The translations under genes and the position numbers were made by a program. The notes under the pieces were generated by a model. That model worked only from the letters and a program-made list of their open reading frames with translations, searched no databases and was not told where the DNA came from. DNA of 64,000 nt from Streptomyces davaonensis JCM 4913 (lineage in GTDB: Bacteria > Actinomycetota > Actinomycetes > Streptomycetales > Streptomycetaceae), in assembly GCF_000349325.1 (NCBI RefSeq), contig NC_020504.1, forward strand, positions 1,894,053-1,958,052. Reading direction: 5' to 3'. Each line of letters opens with the position of its first letter. Position 1 is the first letter of the stretch. Below are positions 26,942 through 35,093 of this stretch, one piece after another.

Positions 26942-27907
26942 ATGGCTGGAGCTGGGGCACGTACTCGGGTGGTGGTCGTGGCAAATCCACGCTCGGGCGG
27001 CGGCAAGACTGCCCGTTTCGACCTGGTCAACCGTGCCGAGAGCATGGGCGCACGGGTCTGGTCGACCAGCGCCGAGCAGGACGCAGCGTCACTCGCCAGG
27101 CGCGCGGTCCATGAGGGGGCCGAGGTACTGGGGGTCGCGGGCGGCGACGGAACAGTATCGGCCGTGGCCGCGGTGGCCTTCGCCACGGACCGGCCGTTGC
27201 TGGTGGTCCCGGCGGGCACGCGCAACCATTTCGCCCGGGATCTGGGCCTCGACATCCGCAACCCGGTGTCCTCACTGAGTGCCGTGACCGACGGCGTGCT
27301 CACCCATCTGGATCTCGGCGTGGTGGGCCCGCACGTCTTCGTCAACAACGTGTCGTTTGGCCTCTACGCCGATGCCCTGCTGGACCCCGGGTACCGGGAG
27401 GACAAGGCGCGCACCTTCGCGTCGCTCGCCCCCGACTACCTCAAAGGAACGCAAGGGGTCGAGGCCGACGTGGACACCCCGCGGGGAACCGTCCGGTTCC
27501 CGCAAGTGGTGCTGGTTTCCAACAACCCGTACCACATCGCCACTCCACGCTACTTGGGGCGCCGCTTCACGCTCACCTCGGGCCTACTCGGCGGCATCGT
27601 GCTCAAGGGCCCGACCGACACACCGCCGGATCTCCTCCGAGCCCTCCGCAGCCAGCTGCTGGGACAGCAGCCCGGCCCAGGTCCGGCAGGCGATGCTGCC
27701 ATCGCTTGGAGGGCGGCCAGCATCACGTTGCACGGCCGGGGACAGCAACTGCTGCACGCAGGGATCGATGGTGAACCCGTGACGCTGCCTCTTCCCGTCA
27801 CGTGCGAGGCCCGGCCAGGCGGACTGCGAGTGCTGCTGCCAAGAGACCGACCAGGAATCCCAGTGGAGCCGGTGCCCGGGCGCCCAAGAGCACCACGTGA
27901 TCACTGA
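26942..27907 (+). CDS. Diacylglycerol/lipid kinase family protein
   Basis: A 321-aa lipid kinase. VVVVANPRSGGGKT (residues 10-23) and LGVAGGDGTVSAVAAVAF carry the NP..G and GGDGT nucleotide-binding motifs of the diacylglycerol kinase catalytic domain, and FVNNVSFGLYADAL begins the second beta domain. I start at ATG 26942; the frame is open about 70 codons further upstream, but that part reads as low-complexity debris. In many actinomycetes this domain follows a PAP2 phosphatase domain, and none is seen here, so the protein may be a truncated fusion. Confidence 0.75.
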   Translation: MAGAGARTRVVVVANPRSGGGKTARFDLVNRAESMGARVWSTSAEQDAASLARRAVHEGAEVLGVAGGDGTVSAVAAVAFATDRPLLVVPAGTRNHFARDLGLDIRNPVSSLSAVTDGVLTHLDLGVVGPHVFVNNVSFGLYADALLDPGYREDKARTFASLAPDYLKGTQGVEADVDTPRGTVRFPQVVLVSNNPYHIATPRYLGRRFTLTSGLLGGIVLKGPTDTPPDLLRALRSQLLGQQPGPGPAGDAAIAWRAASITLHGRGQQLLHAGIDGEPVTLPLPVTCEARPGGLRVLLPRDRPGIPVEPVPGRPRAPRDH

Positions 27908-28627
27908 GACAGCGGACTCAGACATCCGCCCTATGACCGGGGCGGTTCATGCCGGGTGAGCGAGCACCTGCCGCGCTGCCGCAAGCACGCAGGGCGTCAC
28001 ATCATCAGCTCAAGGCCGAACTTACGGCCTCAAAAGCATCTGGGTTCCCCTCCCGGCCGTTTCCATGGCAGCTGTCTCTCCCCTGCAAAGCCAGGTGGGG
28101 CGCCAGTCGCCGCAGGGCGTCAGCCCCGTATCCGCGGCCATCCCCCACCCTCACGGGCCAAAGTGCTCACGGACACCGAACTCTCAACCGCTGCACGGCT
28201 ACCGTTCTCCCTCCTCCGAGCGGTCTGGACAAAGCGAACCAGTGAAACAGCTCACGGCAGGTCGCAGCGACCAGCGATCGAGTTCAGCCAGAGCAGGGCG
28301 GCAAGCAGACATCCCGTACATGAACGAACAGAAATTAGCGCGTTAACTAACAAGAATCTCATCTCCGGACAATCACGGCAGCTGCGCGATCGGATGTGTT
28401 CGCCGAGCCCATCACGGGCCACCTCAGGAGTGATCAACCCAGCGGGGACACCCCGCAGCCGCTGCCAGTGACGAGCAAGACGCACGACAACGCCCTGACC
28501 AGCTCTTTCGTAGATACGCTTCCGCCTGACAGAAGCCGCCTTGCGCGCTAACCACACCCCTCACGACCCTGATTCCAACCACGGCACGCGGGGCGAGGCC
28601 GCCCCGCCGACAGGGACGGGAACCCCC
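27908..28627. other. 720-base stretch without a convincing gene, right end of the block
   Basis: Part of this region (about 28290-28390) is notably AT-richer than its surroundings and contains stops in all forward frames. A minus-strand frame at 28252-28557 begins MWLARKAASVRRKRIYERAG and is basic, but it has no ribosome-binding site and no recognised family. The region ends in a hairpin just before the Rieske oxygenase. I see no integrase or transposase here. Confidence 0.5.
28588..28607. repeat. Hairpin in the leader of the Rieske oxygenase gene
   Basis: GCGGGGCG and CGCCCCGC form a perfect 8-bp stem around AGGC, 20 bases before the ATG at 28628. It could be a weak terminator that shields the oxygenase operon from transcription out of the block, or it could affect translation. 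The left copy of the gene start at 6359 has no such structure. Confidence 0.45.
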
Positions 28628-29698
28628 ATGCCTCACATGACCGCCTTCGCCAGGAACCAGTGGTACGTCGCCGCCTACAGCCATGAGGTGGGGCGGGAGT
28701 TGTTCGGGCGGAGGGTGCTCGGGGAGCCGCTCGTCTTCTACCGCACGGAGGGGGACGGGACCGTCATCGCGCTCAACGACCGGTGTGTGCACCGGCGTTA
28801 TCCGCTGTCCGAGGCGCCGACGCGGCTCGACGGGGACCGGGTCGTGTGCGGGTATCACGGGTTCACCTACGACACGACCGGCACATGCGTCTATGTGCCG
28901 GGGCAGAAACGCATCCCCCGCACCGCCCGCATCGCCTCCTATCCCGTCGTCGAGCAGGACTCGCTGGTGTGGGTGTGGATCGGGGACCCCGACCTCGCCG
29001 ACCCGCGGAGCATCCCGCGGGCCCGGCACCTGGACTCCCCCGGCTGGGTCACCGTCCGCGGCATGGAGCCCATCGCCTGCGACTACGGGCTCCTCGTCGA
29101 CAACCTCCTCGACCTGTCCCACGAGACCTATCTGCACGGCGGTTACATCGGCACCCCCGAGGTCGCCGAGACGCCGATCACCACGGAGGTCGACGAGGGC
29201 GCCGGGATCGTCCGGGTGAGCCGGCACATGGACGACGCCGAATGTCCGCCGTTCTACGCCAAGTCGACGGGGATCGAAGGGCGGATCATGCGGTGGCAGG
29301 ACATCGAGTACCACGCGCCCTGTCTCTATCTCCTGCACAGTCGGGTCGCGCCGGTCGGGGTCGTGCCGGAGGTGGACGGCAGTGATCCCGGTGGCTTCCA
29401 CACCGAGATCACCTACGCCATCACGCCCTCCGGCGACGGCGAGGTGTACGACTTCTGGGCGGTCTCCCGGGACTGGGCGACCGACGACGCGGAGGTCACC
29501 GAGTTCCTGCGGAGCAACAACCACACCGTCGTCATGCAGGACGTCACCGCGCTCGATCTGCTCCAGCGCACGCTCGGCACCGAACGGCACGGCTACCAGG
29601 AGCTGAGCATCAACATCGACACCGGTGGACTGGCCGCCCGCCGTATCCTCGCGCGGCTGGTCGAGGAGGGCGACAAGCCCGTGGAGAAGGTCCTGTGA
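28628..29698 (+). CDS. vanA: Rieske oxygenase, vanillate O-demethylase type (oxygenase subunit)
   Basis: A 356-aa aromatic-ring oxygenase. The Rieske cluster ligands are in CVHRRYPL and CGYHGF (residues about 50-75), and the mononuclear iron site is in LDLSHETYLHGG. Size and order match VanA-type monooxygenases, which demethylate vanillate to protocatechuate with VanB. I start at ATG 28628 with the GGGACGGGAA site; an earlier in-frame ATG at 28541 adds unrelated residues. The next two genes overlap it in turn. Its first 13 codons are duplicated at 6359, marking the right edge of the putative insertion. Substrates could also be related methoxybenzoates. Confidence 0.85.
   Translation: MPHMTAFARNQWYVAAYSHEVGRELFGRRVLGEPLVFYRTEGDGTVIALNDRCVHRRYPLSEAPTRLDGDRVVCGYHGFTYDTTGTCVYVPGQKRIPRTARIASYPVVEQDSLVWVWIGDPDLADPRSIPRARHLDSPGWVTVRGMEPIACDYGLLVDNLLDLSHETYLHGGYIGTPEVAETPITTEVDEGAGIVRVSRHMDDAECPPFYAKSTGIEGRIMRWQDIEYHAPCLYLLHSRVAPVGVVPEVDGSDPGGFHTEITYAITPSGDGEVYDFWAVSRDWATDDAEVTEFLRSNNHTVVMQDVTALDLLQRTLGTERHGYQELSINIDTGGLAARRILARLVEEGDKPVEKVL
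28634..28666 (+). repeat. Right copy of 33-bp direct repeat flanking a 22-kb block
   Basis: Identical to 6365-6397 and in the same orientation. Here the repeat lies at codons 3-13 of the intact Rieske oxygenase gene. With the left copy it delimits a segment of 22,269 bases. Because this copy belongs to a complete gene, it would be the restored side after integration. Confidence 0.75.
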
Positions 29699-29850
29699 CG
29701 GCACCGACCGGCGAGATCTACCGCATCGACTGGGTGCCGGGCACCGATGTCCTGCACGGCACCTGTCACTGCGGTGCCGAGCACACCGCCGAGGACCCGG
29801 TCGCCATGTGGGAGTGGATGCTCGGCCACCCCGAGGGGCATACGTCATGA
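29695..29850 (+). CDS. 51-aa cysteine-containing protein between vanA and vanB
   Basis: GTG at 29695 overlaps the vanA stop (GTGA), and the TGA at 29848-29850 overlaps the vanB ATG, so three genes are stitched by 4-base overlaps. The product begins MTAPTGEIYRIDWVPGTDVL, has a GTCHCGAEH motif and ends MWEWMLGHPEGHTS. The Cys-His-Cys cluster could bind metal. Conservation of frame and overlaps on both sides argues for a real gene. I know of no assigned function; a helper for the oxygenase is a reasonable guess only. Confidence 0.75.
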   Translation: MTAPTGEIYRIDWVPGTDVLHGTCHCGAEHTAEDPVAMWEWMLGHPEGHTS

Positions 29851-30770
29851 CCGAACTCGTCCTCCGGGAGCGGGAGTTCCTCGCCGACGGGGTGCTCGGG
29901 CTCACTTTGGAGCGCCCTCTCGGCGAGCCCCTCCCCGCCTGGGAACCCGGCGCCCACATCGACCTCGTGCTCGCCCCGGGCCTGGAGCGCCAGTACTCCC
30001 TGTGCGGCGACCCGGCCGACCGCACCGCCTGGCGGATCGCGGTGCTGCGGGAGGAGGACGGGCGGGGCGGATCCGCCTTCGTGCACGAGCGGTTGGGGGC
30101 GGGTGACAAGGTCGAGGTGCGCGGGCCGCGCAATCACTTCGCCCTCCGCCCAGCCCACCGCTACCGTTTCATCGCCGGTGGCATCGGCATCACCCCGATC
30201 CTGCCCATGCTCGCCGCGGCGGAGGCGGCGGGCGCCGAGTGGACCCTGCTCTACGGCGGCCGCACGCGCGCCTCGATGGCGTTCACCGAGGAACTCCGCC
30301 GCTACGGCGACCGCGTGACCCTCGCGCCCCAGGACGAGACGGGGCTGTTGGATCTGCCGTCGGTGCTCGACGATCTCCCGGACGGCACCCTCGTCTACTG
30401 CTGCGGTCCGGGGCCACTCCTGGACGCGGTGGAGGCCGCCACTCCCGCCGGAGTTCTCCACGTCGAGCGGTTCCAGGCGAAGGAACAACAGGCCGACCAG
30501 GACACCGAGTTCGAGGTCGTCCTCGCGCAGAGCGGCCGTACTCTCACCGTCCCGCCCGGCGTCTCCGTACTCGACAGCGTGCGCGCCGCCGGGGTCGAGG
30601 TGCTGTACTCCTGCACCGAGGGCACCTGCGGCACCTGTGAGACCGATGTCGTCGAGGGCACCCCGGACCACCGGGACTCGGTGCTGACGGAGGCCGAGCG
30701 GGCGGCCGGGGACACCATGCTCATCTGTGTGTCCCGGTGCCGGGGGAAGAGGCTCGTGCTGGACCTGTGA
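29847..30770 (+). CDS. vanB: Vanillate demethylase-type reductase subunit
   Basis: A 307-aa phthalate-dioxygenase-reductase-like protein. The FMN/FAD part has RQYSLCGDP, the NAD(P)H site has FIAGGIGITPILPM, and the C-terminal plant-type ferredoxin has CTEGTCGTCETDV plus a later CVSRC, the four cysteines of a [2Fe-2S] cluster. It passes electrons from NADH to the Rieske oxygenase encoded upstream. The ATG overlaps the preceding small gene. Its 3' end overlaps the convergent IclR gene by 50 bases. Confidence 0.88.
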   Translation: MTELVLREREFLADGVLGLTLERPLGEPLPAWEPGAHIDLVLAPGLERQYSLCGDPADRTAWRIAVLREEDGRGGSAFVHERLGAGDKVEVRGPRNHFALRPAHRYRFIAGGIGITPILPMLAAAEAAGAEWTLLYGGRTRASMAFTEELRRYGDRVTLAPQDETGLLDLPSVLDDLPDGTLVYCCGPGPLLDAVEAATPAGVLHVERFQAKEQQADQDTEFEVVLAQSGRTLTVPPGVSVLDSVRAAGVEVLYSCTEGTCGTCETDVVEGTPDHRDSVLTEAERAAGDTMLICVSRCRGKRLVLDL

Positions 30771-31539
30771 TCCGGAGGTCGGCCTCGATCCGGGCGACCG
30801 TGTCCAGCAGCGGCGGCAGCAGGTCACGGCGCACGGATTCAAGGGAGTTCCGGCCCGCGTGCACCGCGATGTTCACCGCCGCCGTCACCTCGCCGCCCCG
30901 GTCCCGCACCGGGGCGGCGATCGAGCGCAGGCCCAGCTCCAGTTCCTGGTCGACGATCGCGTAGCCCTGGCGGCGCACGCGGCGCAGCTCGGCCCGCAGG
31001 GCGTCCAGCGTCGTCATCGTGCGCGGGGTCAGCGGGGTCAGGTCGGCGCGTGACAGGCGGGTGTCGATCTCCTCGTCCGGCAGGTCCGCGAGGATCACCC
31101 GGCCCACCGAGGTGACGTGGGCCGGGAAGCGGGTGCCCACCGTGATGGCCGCGGTCATGATGCGGCTGGTCGGCACCCGGGCCACGTACACGATGTCGTC
31201 GCCGTCCAGGACGCACAGGGACGACGACTCCCGTATGCGGCCGACGAGTTGCTCCAGATGCGGTTCGGCCAGCTCGGGCAGGGTGAAACTGGAGAGGTAG
31301 GAGTAGCCGAGCTCCAGGACGCGCGGGGTGAGTCTGAACTGGCGTCCGTCCTGGTGGACATAGCCGAGGTCGGCCAGGGTCAGCAGCAGTCGGCGGGCGG
31401 CCGCGCGGGTCAGTCCGCAGTCGCGGGCGACGTCGGAGAGCGTACGGGTGGGGTGCTCGGCGTCGAAGGAACGGACGACGGCGAGGCCGTGCGCGAAGGA
31501 GTTCACGAAGTGGCGTCCGCGGCCCGGCTCGGGCATCAT
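30721..31539 (-). CDS. IclR-family transcriptional regulator
   Basis: A 272-aa regulator with an N-terminal winged helix-turn-helix (about 22-80, LSDVARDCGLTRAAARRLL) and an IclR ligand-binding domain (VTSVGRVILADLP, RDRGGEVTAAVNIAVHAGR). This PcaU/PobR-like branch usually responds to aromatic acids. The ATG at 31539 has an AGGAGG site. It converges on vanB and diverges from the ABC importer, so it probably controls uptake and demethylation together. Palindromes at 31574 and 31641 are candidate operators. Confidence 0.87.
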   Translation of the reverse strand: MMPEPGRGRHFVNSFAHGLAVVRSFDAEHPTRTLSDVARDCGLTRAAARRLLLTLADLGYVHQDGRQFRLTPRVLELGYSYLSSFTLPELAEPHLEQLVGRIRESSSLCVLDGDDIVYVARVPTSRIMTAAITVGTRFPAHVTSVGRVILADLPDEEIDTRLSRADLTPLTPRTMTTLDALRAELRRVRRQGYAIVDQELELGLRSIAAPVRDRGGEVTAAVNIAVHAGRNSLESVRRDLLPPLLDTVARIEADLRITGPARASSPGTGTHR

Positions 31540-31573
31540 CGCCTCCTGTTGCGGAAACTGTGTCAACAATTTT

Positions 31574-31659
31574 GTCAGCGAAACTGGCTGACCTGATCGG
31601 TACAGGCTTCTACCTTCCCGCTGAGCGCATTTGAGCACTACTGTGCGGTCAGCGCACAG
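31574..31659. promoter_or_regulatory. Divergent promoter with two palindromes (IclR / ABC importer)
   Basis: GTCAGC...GCTGAC at 31574-31592 has 6-bp arms and a 7-base spacer. CTGTGCG...CGCACAG at 31641-31659 has 7-bp arms and a 5-base spacer, 35 bases before the importer start. The first lies 35 bases upstream of the IclR start. Either or both are plausible IclR binding sites; they are not alike in sequence. Confidence 0.45.
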
Positions 31660-31694
31660 CCTGTCGGAACACCGTTGTCTGCACAGGAGGAGTC

Positions 31695-32669
31695 ATGCGT
31701 CGTCTGCTCGCCGGTCTCGCGGCAAGCACATTCCTGTTCGCCCTGACGGCCTGCGGCTCGTCCGACGACGGTGACACGTCGGACGACGGGGCGGGATCGC
31801 CGGGCGGCGTCACGACCGTCACCGTGGGGCTCATCCCCATCGTCGACGTCGCGCCCCTCTACCTCGGCCAGGAGAAGGGCTTCTACGAAAAGCAGGGCCT
31901 GAAGCTGAAGTTGACGACCGCTCAGGGCGGGGCAGCGATCGTGCCGGCCGTGGTCAGCGGGCAGTACCAGTTCGGGTTCAGCAACATGACCTCGCTGATG
32001 ATCGCCCAGTCCAACAACGTGCCGGTCAAGGCCATCTCCAACGGCATCGCCTCAACCGGCCAGGACGGCAAGGACTTCGGGGCACTGACCGTCAAGGGCG
32101 ACAGCGCACTGAAGTCGCCGAAGGAGCTCGCGGGCAAGAAGGTCGCCGTCAACACGCTCAAGAACATCAACGAGACCGCGGTGCGCGAGTCGGTGCGCAA
32201 GGCGGGCGGTGACCCGGACCAAGTGCAGTTCGTCGAGCTGGCCTTCGACCAGATGCCCGCCGCGCTGGACGCCGGGCAGATCGACGCGGCCATGGTGGTC
32301 GAACCGGCGCTCGCCACGATCAAGAGCCAGGGCGGGCGCGAGATCGCCTCCTCGCTGGTCGACGTGGCCCCGAACCTGACGGTGGCGATGTACTTCACCT
32401 CCACGCAGTACGGGCAGGAGAACCCGGAGGTGGTGAAGAAGTTCCAGGACGCCACCGCAGAGTCCCTCGCCTACGCCGACGCCCATCCGGACGAGGTCCG
32501 CCAGATCGTCACCACGTACACCAAGATTCCGCCCGCGGTGCTGGAGCAGGTGACCCTGCCGAAGTGGCCGGCCGACGCGAACCGCGCCTCCATCGAGAAG
32601 CTGATGCAACTCGGCGAGCAGGACGGGCTGTTCAAGACGACCCCGGACCTGGACAAGCTGCTCTCGTGA
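31695..32669 (+). CDS. ABC importer substrate-binding lipoprotein (NitT/TauT type)
   Basis: A 324-aa lipoprotein with a lipobox signal, LLAGLAASTFLFALTACG, giving a lipidated Cys near residue 20. The mature part has VGLIPIVDVAPLYLGQEKGF and AGKKVAVNTLKNINETAVRE, typical of the NMT1/SsuA-like periplasmic-binding family for nitrate, sulfonates, pyrimidines or aromatic carboxylates. Two permeases and an ATPase follow with coupled starts. Next to vanAB and an aromatic-type IclR regulator, an aromatic acid such as vanillate or phthalate is the best guess for its ligand. Confidence 0.87.
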   Translation: MRRLLAGLAASTFLFALTACGSSDDGDTSDDGAGSPGGVTTVTVGLIPIVDVAPLYLGQEKGFYEKQGLKLKLTTAQGGAAIVPAVVSGQYQFGFSNMTSLMIAQSNNVPVKAISNGIASTGQDGKDFGALTVKGDSALKSPKELAGKKVAVNTLKNINETAVRESVRKAGGDPDQVQFVELAFDQMPAALDAGQIDAAMVVEPALATIKSQGGREIASSLVDVAPNLTVAMYFTSTQYGQENPEVVKKFQDATAESLAYADAHPDEVRQIVTTYTKIPPAVLEQVTLPKWPADANRASIEKLMQLGEQDGLFKTTPDLDKLLS

Positions 32670-33439
32670 GGGGCCTGAACGCCATGCTCGGCGCGGCCGG
32701 GCTCGCGGTCTTCCTCGCTCTGGGCGAGGCGGTGCCGCGGCTCGGCCTGGTCAAGGAGGAGTACTTCCCGCCGACCAGCCGGATCGCCGACGCCTTCGGG
32801 ACCGAACTCGCCGACTCCGCCTTCTGGTCGGCGCTCGGCGACACCCTCGCCGGCTGGGCGCTGGGCCTCGCCGTGGCCTCCTGCGCGGGCATCGTGGCGG
32901 GGGTGCTGATCGCCGTGGTGCCGTACCTCCGCGAAGCCACCGCCTCCACCATCGAGTTCCTCCGCCCGATCCCCTCCGTCGCCCTGATCCCGCTCGCCGT
33001 CCTGCTGTACGGCACGGAACTGCGCTCGGTCCTCCTGCTGGTCGTGTACGCCGCGTTCTGGCAGGTACTGATCCAGGTCCTGTACGGCGTCCAGGACGTG
33101 GACCCGGTCGCCGACGAGACGGCGCGGTCGTACGGTCTCGGCACCTGGGCCCGGATCCGGCATGTCCTGTGGCCGACCGCGCTGCCGTACGTCATGACCG
33201 GGGTACGGCTCGCCGCCTCGGTGGCGCTGATCCTCGCCGTGACCGCCGAACTCGTCATCGGTGCCCCGGGGTTGGGGGCGCGGATCGCCGTCGCGCAGAC
33301 CTCGCAGGCGGTGCCGGAGATGTACGCGCTGATCGTGGTCACCGGGCTGCTGGGGCTGCTGATCAACGTGGGCGCGCGCACGGTGGAGCGGTGGGCGCTG
33401 GCCTGGCATCAGTCGGTGCGCGGGGAGGTGGCGGTGTGA
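32666..33439 (+). CDS. ABC importer permease 1
   Basis: A 257-aa membrane protein with about six helices and the binding-protein-dependent permease signature (EAA loop) VADETARSYGLGTWARIRHVLWP. It starts with GTG at 32666, overlapping the stop of the binding protein (GTGA), and its own stop overlaps the next permease. It forms the channel with the second permease. It belongs to the SsuC/TauC-like group. Confidence 0.87.
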   Translation: MRGLNAMLGAAGLAVFLALGEAVPRLGLVKEEYFPPTSRIADAFGTELADSAFWSALGDTLAGWALGLAVASCAGIVAGVLIAVVPYLREATASTIEFLRPIPSVALIPLAVLLYGTELRSVLLLVVYAAFWQVLIQVLYGVQDVDPVADETARSYGLGTWARIRHVLWPTALPYVMTGVRLAASVALILAVTAELVIGAPGLGARIAVAQTSQAVPEMYALIVVTGLLGLLINVGARTVERWALAWHQSVRGEVAV

Positions 33440-34215
33440 GGCTGCTGCTGATGCGGCTCGTGTTCGTGCTCGCGCTGCCCGCCGTGCTGGTGGGCGTGTG
33501 GTGGCTGGCGTCGGACGACAGTACGGACGTGTACTGGCCACCGCTGCGGACCATCCTGGAGACCTTCCCGGATGTCTGGACCGGCGACCGGCTCAGGGAC
33601 GACGTACTGCCCAGCGTCCTCCGGCTGACCGGCGGTTACGCCCTGGCGGCCGTGGTGGGTGTCGGGCTCGGCATGGTCATCGGTTCGTACCGGCGGGTGC
33701 GCGCGGTGTGCGAGCCGGTGCTGGAGTTCCTGCGGGCGGTGCCGCCGCCGGTTCTGGTGCCGGTCATCATGCTGTTCGCGGGCATCGGCGACACCATGAA
33801 GATCACGGTGATCGCGAGCGGCTGTGTGTGGCCGATCCTGCTCAACACCGTCGAGGGCGTGCGCGCGGTCGATCCGGTGATGGCGGAGACGGCCCGCAGT
33901 TACGGGGTCAAGGGCACGGCGCGGCTGCGGCATGTGGTGCTGCGATCGGCGAGTCCGCAGATCTTCGCGGGGCTGCGTCAGGCGCTGTCCATCGGCATCA
34001 TCCTGATGGTCATCAGCGAGATGTTCGCCGCCAGCAACGGGCTGGGCTTCACCATCGTGCAGTTCCAGCGCAGTTTCGCGATCCCCGACATGTGGACCGG
34101 GATCCTGGTCCTCGGTCTGCTGGGCTTCGCGCTGTCGGTCGTGTTCCAACTCGTCGAACGGCGGGTGCTGGCCTGGTATCACGGCCTGCGCGCCGCCACC
34201 CGGCGGTCACCGTGA
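33436..34215 (+). CDS. ABC importer permease 2
   Basis: A 259-aa membrane protein, again with about six helices and an EAA loop, MAETARSYGVKGTARLRHVV. It is clearly similar to the first permease, so the transporter uses a heterodimeric channel. It starts with GTG overlapping the first permease stop and ends just before the ATPase gene. Having two different permeases is less usual in the NitT/TauT family than one, but it is known in aromatic-acid importers. Confidence 0.85.
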   Translation: MRLLLMRLVFVLALPAVLVGVWWLASDDSTDVYWPPLRTILETFPDVWTGDRLRDDVLPSVLRLTGGYALAAVVGVGLGMVIGSYRRVRAVCEPVLEFLRAVPPPVLVPVIMLFAGIGDTMKITVIASGCVWPILLNTVEGVRAVDPVMAETARSYGVKGTARLRHVVLRSASPQIFAGLRQALSIGIILMVISEMFAASNGLGFTIVQFQRSFAIPDMWTGILVLGLLGFALSVVFQLVERRVLAWYHGLRAATRRSP

Positions 34216-34253
34216 GCCTCGTGAACCCCGTGAACCTCGCGAAAGGGCAACCC

Positions 34254-35093
34254 ATGCTCGACGTCCGCGGCCTGAGGAAGGTCTACGAGGGATCAGGCCG
34301 GCGCGTGGAGGCGGTGCGCGATCTGACCTTCACCGTCGACGCGGGTGAACTCGCCTGTCTGGTCGGCCCGTCGGGCTGCGGCAAGACGACCCTGCTGAAG
34401 TGCATGGGCGGACTGCTCGCCCCGTCCGGCGGTGAAGTGCTGCTGGAGGGCAGCCGGGTGACCGGCCCGCCGCCCGGGATGGCCTTCGTGTTCCAGGAGT
34501 ACGGGCGCAGCCTGTTCCCCTGGATGCGGGTCGGGCAGAACGTCGAACTCCCTCTGAAGCAGAAGGACTTGGACAAGGGACGGCGCCGGGAGCTGGTGCG
34601 GGACGCGCTGGCGTCGGTCGGGCTCGCGGACGCGGTGGGGGCGTATCCCTGGCAGTTGTCCGGCGGTATGCAACAGCGGGTGGCCATCGCCCGCGCGCTG
34701 GCCTACGAGCCCCGGGTGCTGCTGATGGACGAGCCGTTCGCGGCGGTCGACGCCCAGACCCGGGCCGAGCTGGAGGACCTGGTACGGCGGTTGTGGCGGG
34801 AGCGGGGCATCACGATCCTGTTCGTCACCCACGACATCGACGAGGCCGTCTACCTCGGCGAGCGGGTCATCGTGCTGTCCGCCTCCCCCACCGTCGTCCA
34901 GGAGCAGCTGAAGATCGATCTCCCCGACGAGCGGGACCAGTTGCACACCCGGGTGGCCCCGCGCTTCGCCGAGCTGAGGACCCATGTGTACGAGCAGATC
35001 CAGGCGGCGAAGCGCGGGACACCGGTCGCGAAGTCGGATGCGCCTACTTGGCGGCCCACAGCCCCCGGACATGGCCCAGGTGCCGGGTCATGA
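34254..35093 (+). CDS. ABC importer ATP-binding protein
   Basis: A 279-aa ATPase with Walker A VGPSGCGKTTLL, Q-loop FQEYGRSLFPW, signature LSGGMQQRVAIARAL and Walker B VLLMDEPFAAVDAQT. ATG 34254 has an AAAGGG site. A GTG at 34212, overlapping the upstream stop, would add 14 residues and is the alternative start. It powers the importer encoded by the three genes upstream. Its 3' end overlaps the convergent GntR gene by 50 bases, and its last residues are therefore constrained by the other gene. Confidence 0.88.
   Translation: MLDVRGLRKVYEGSGRRVEAVRDLTFTVDAGELACLVGPSGCGKTTLLKCMGGLLAPSGGEVLLEGSRVTGPPPGMAFVFQEYGRSLFPWMRVGQNVELPLKQKDLDKGRRRELVRDALASVGLADAVGAYPWQLSGGMQQRVAIARALAYEPRVLLMDEPFAAVDAQTRAELEDLVRRLWRERGITILFVTHDIDEAVYLGERVIVLSASPTVVQEQLKIDLPDERDQLHTRVAPRFAELRTHVYEQIQAAKRGTPVAKSDAPTWRPTAPGHGPGAGS

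Noticed and set aside
28252..28557. Basic minus-strand frame near the right repeat, considered as an integrase or transposase remnant
   Set aside because: No recombinase catalytic residues or recognised family motif and no ribosome-binding site, so I do not claim an integrase.
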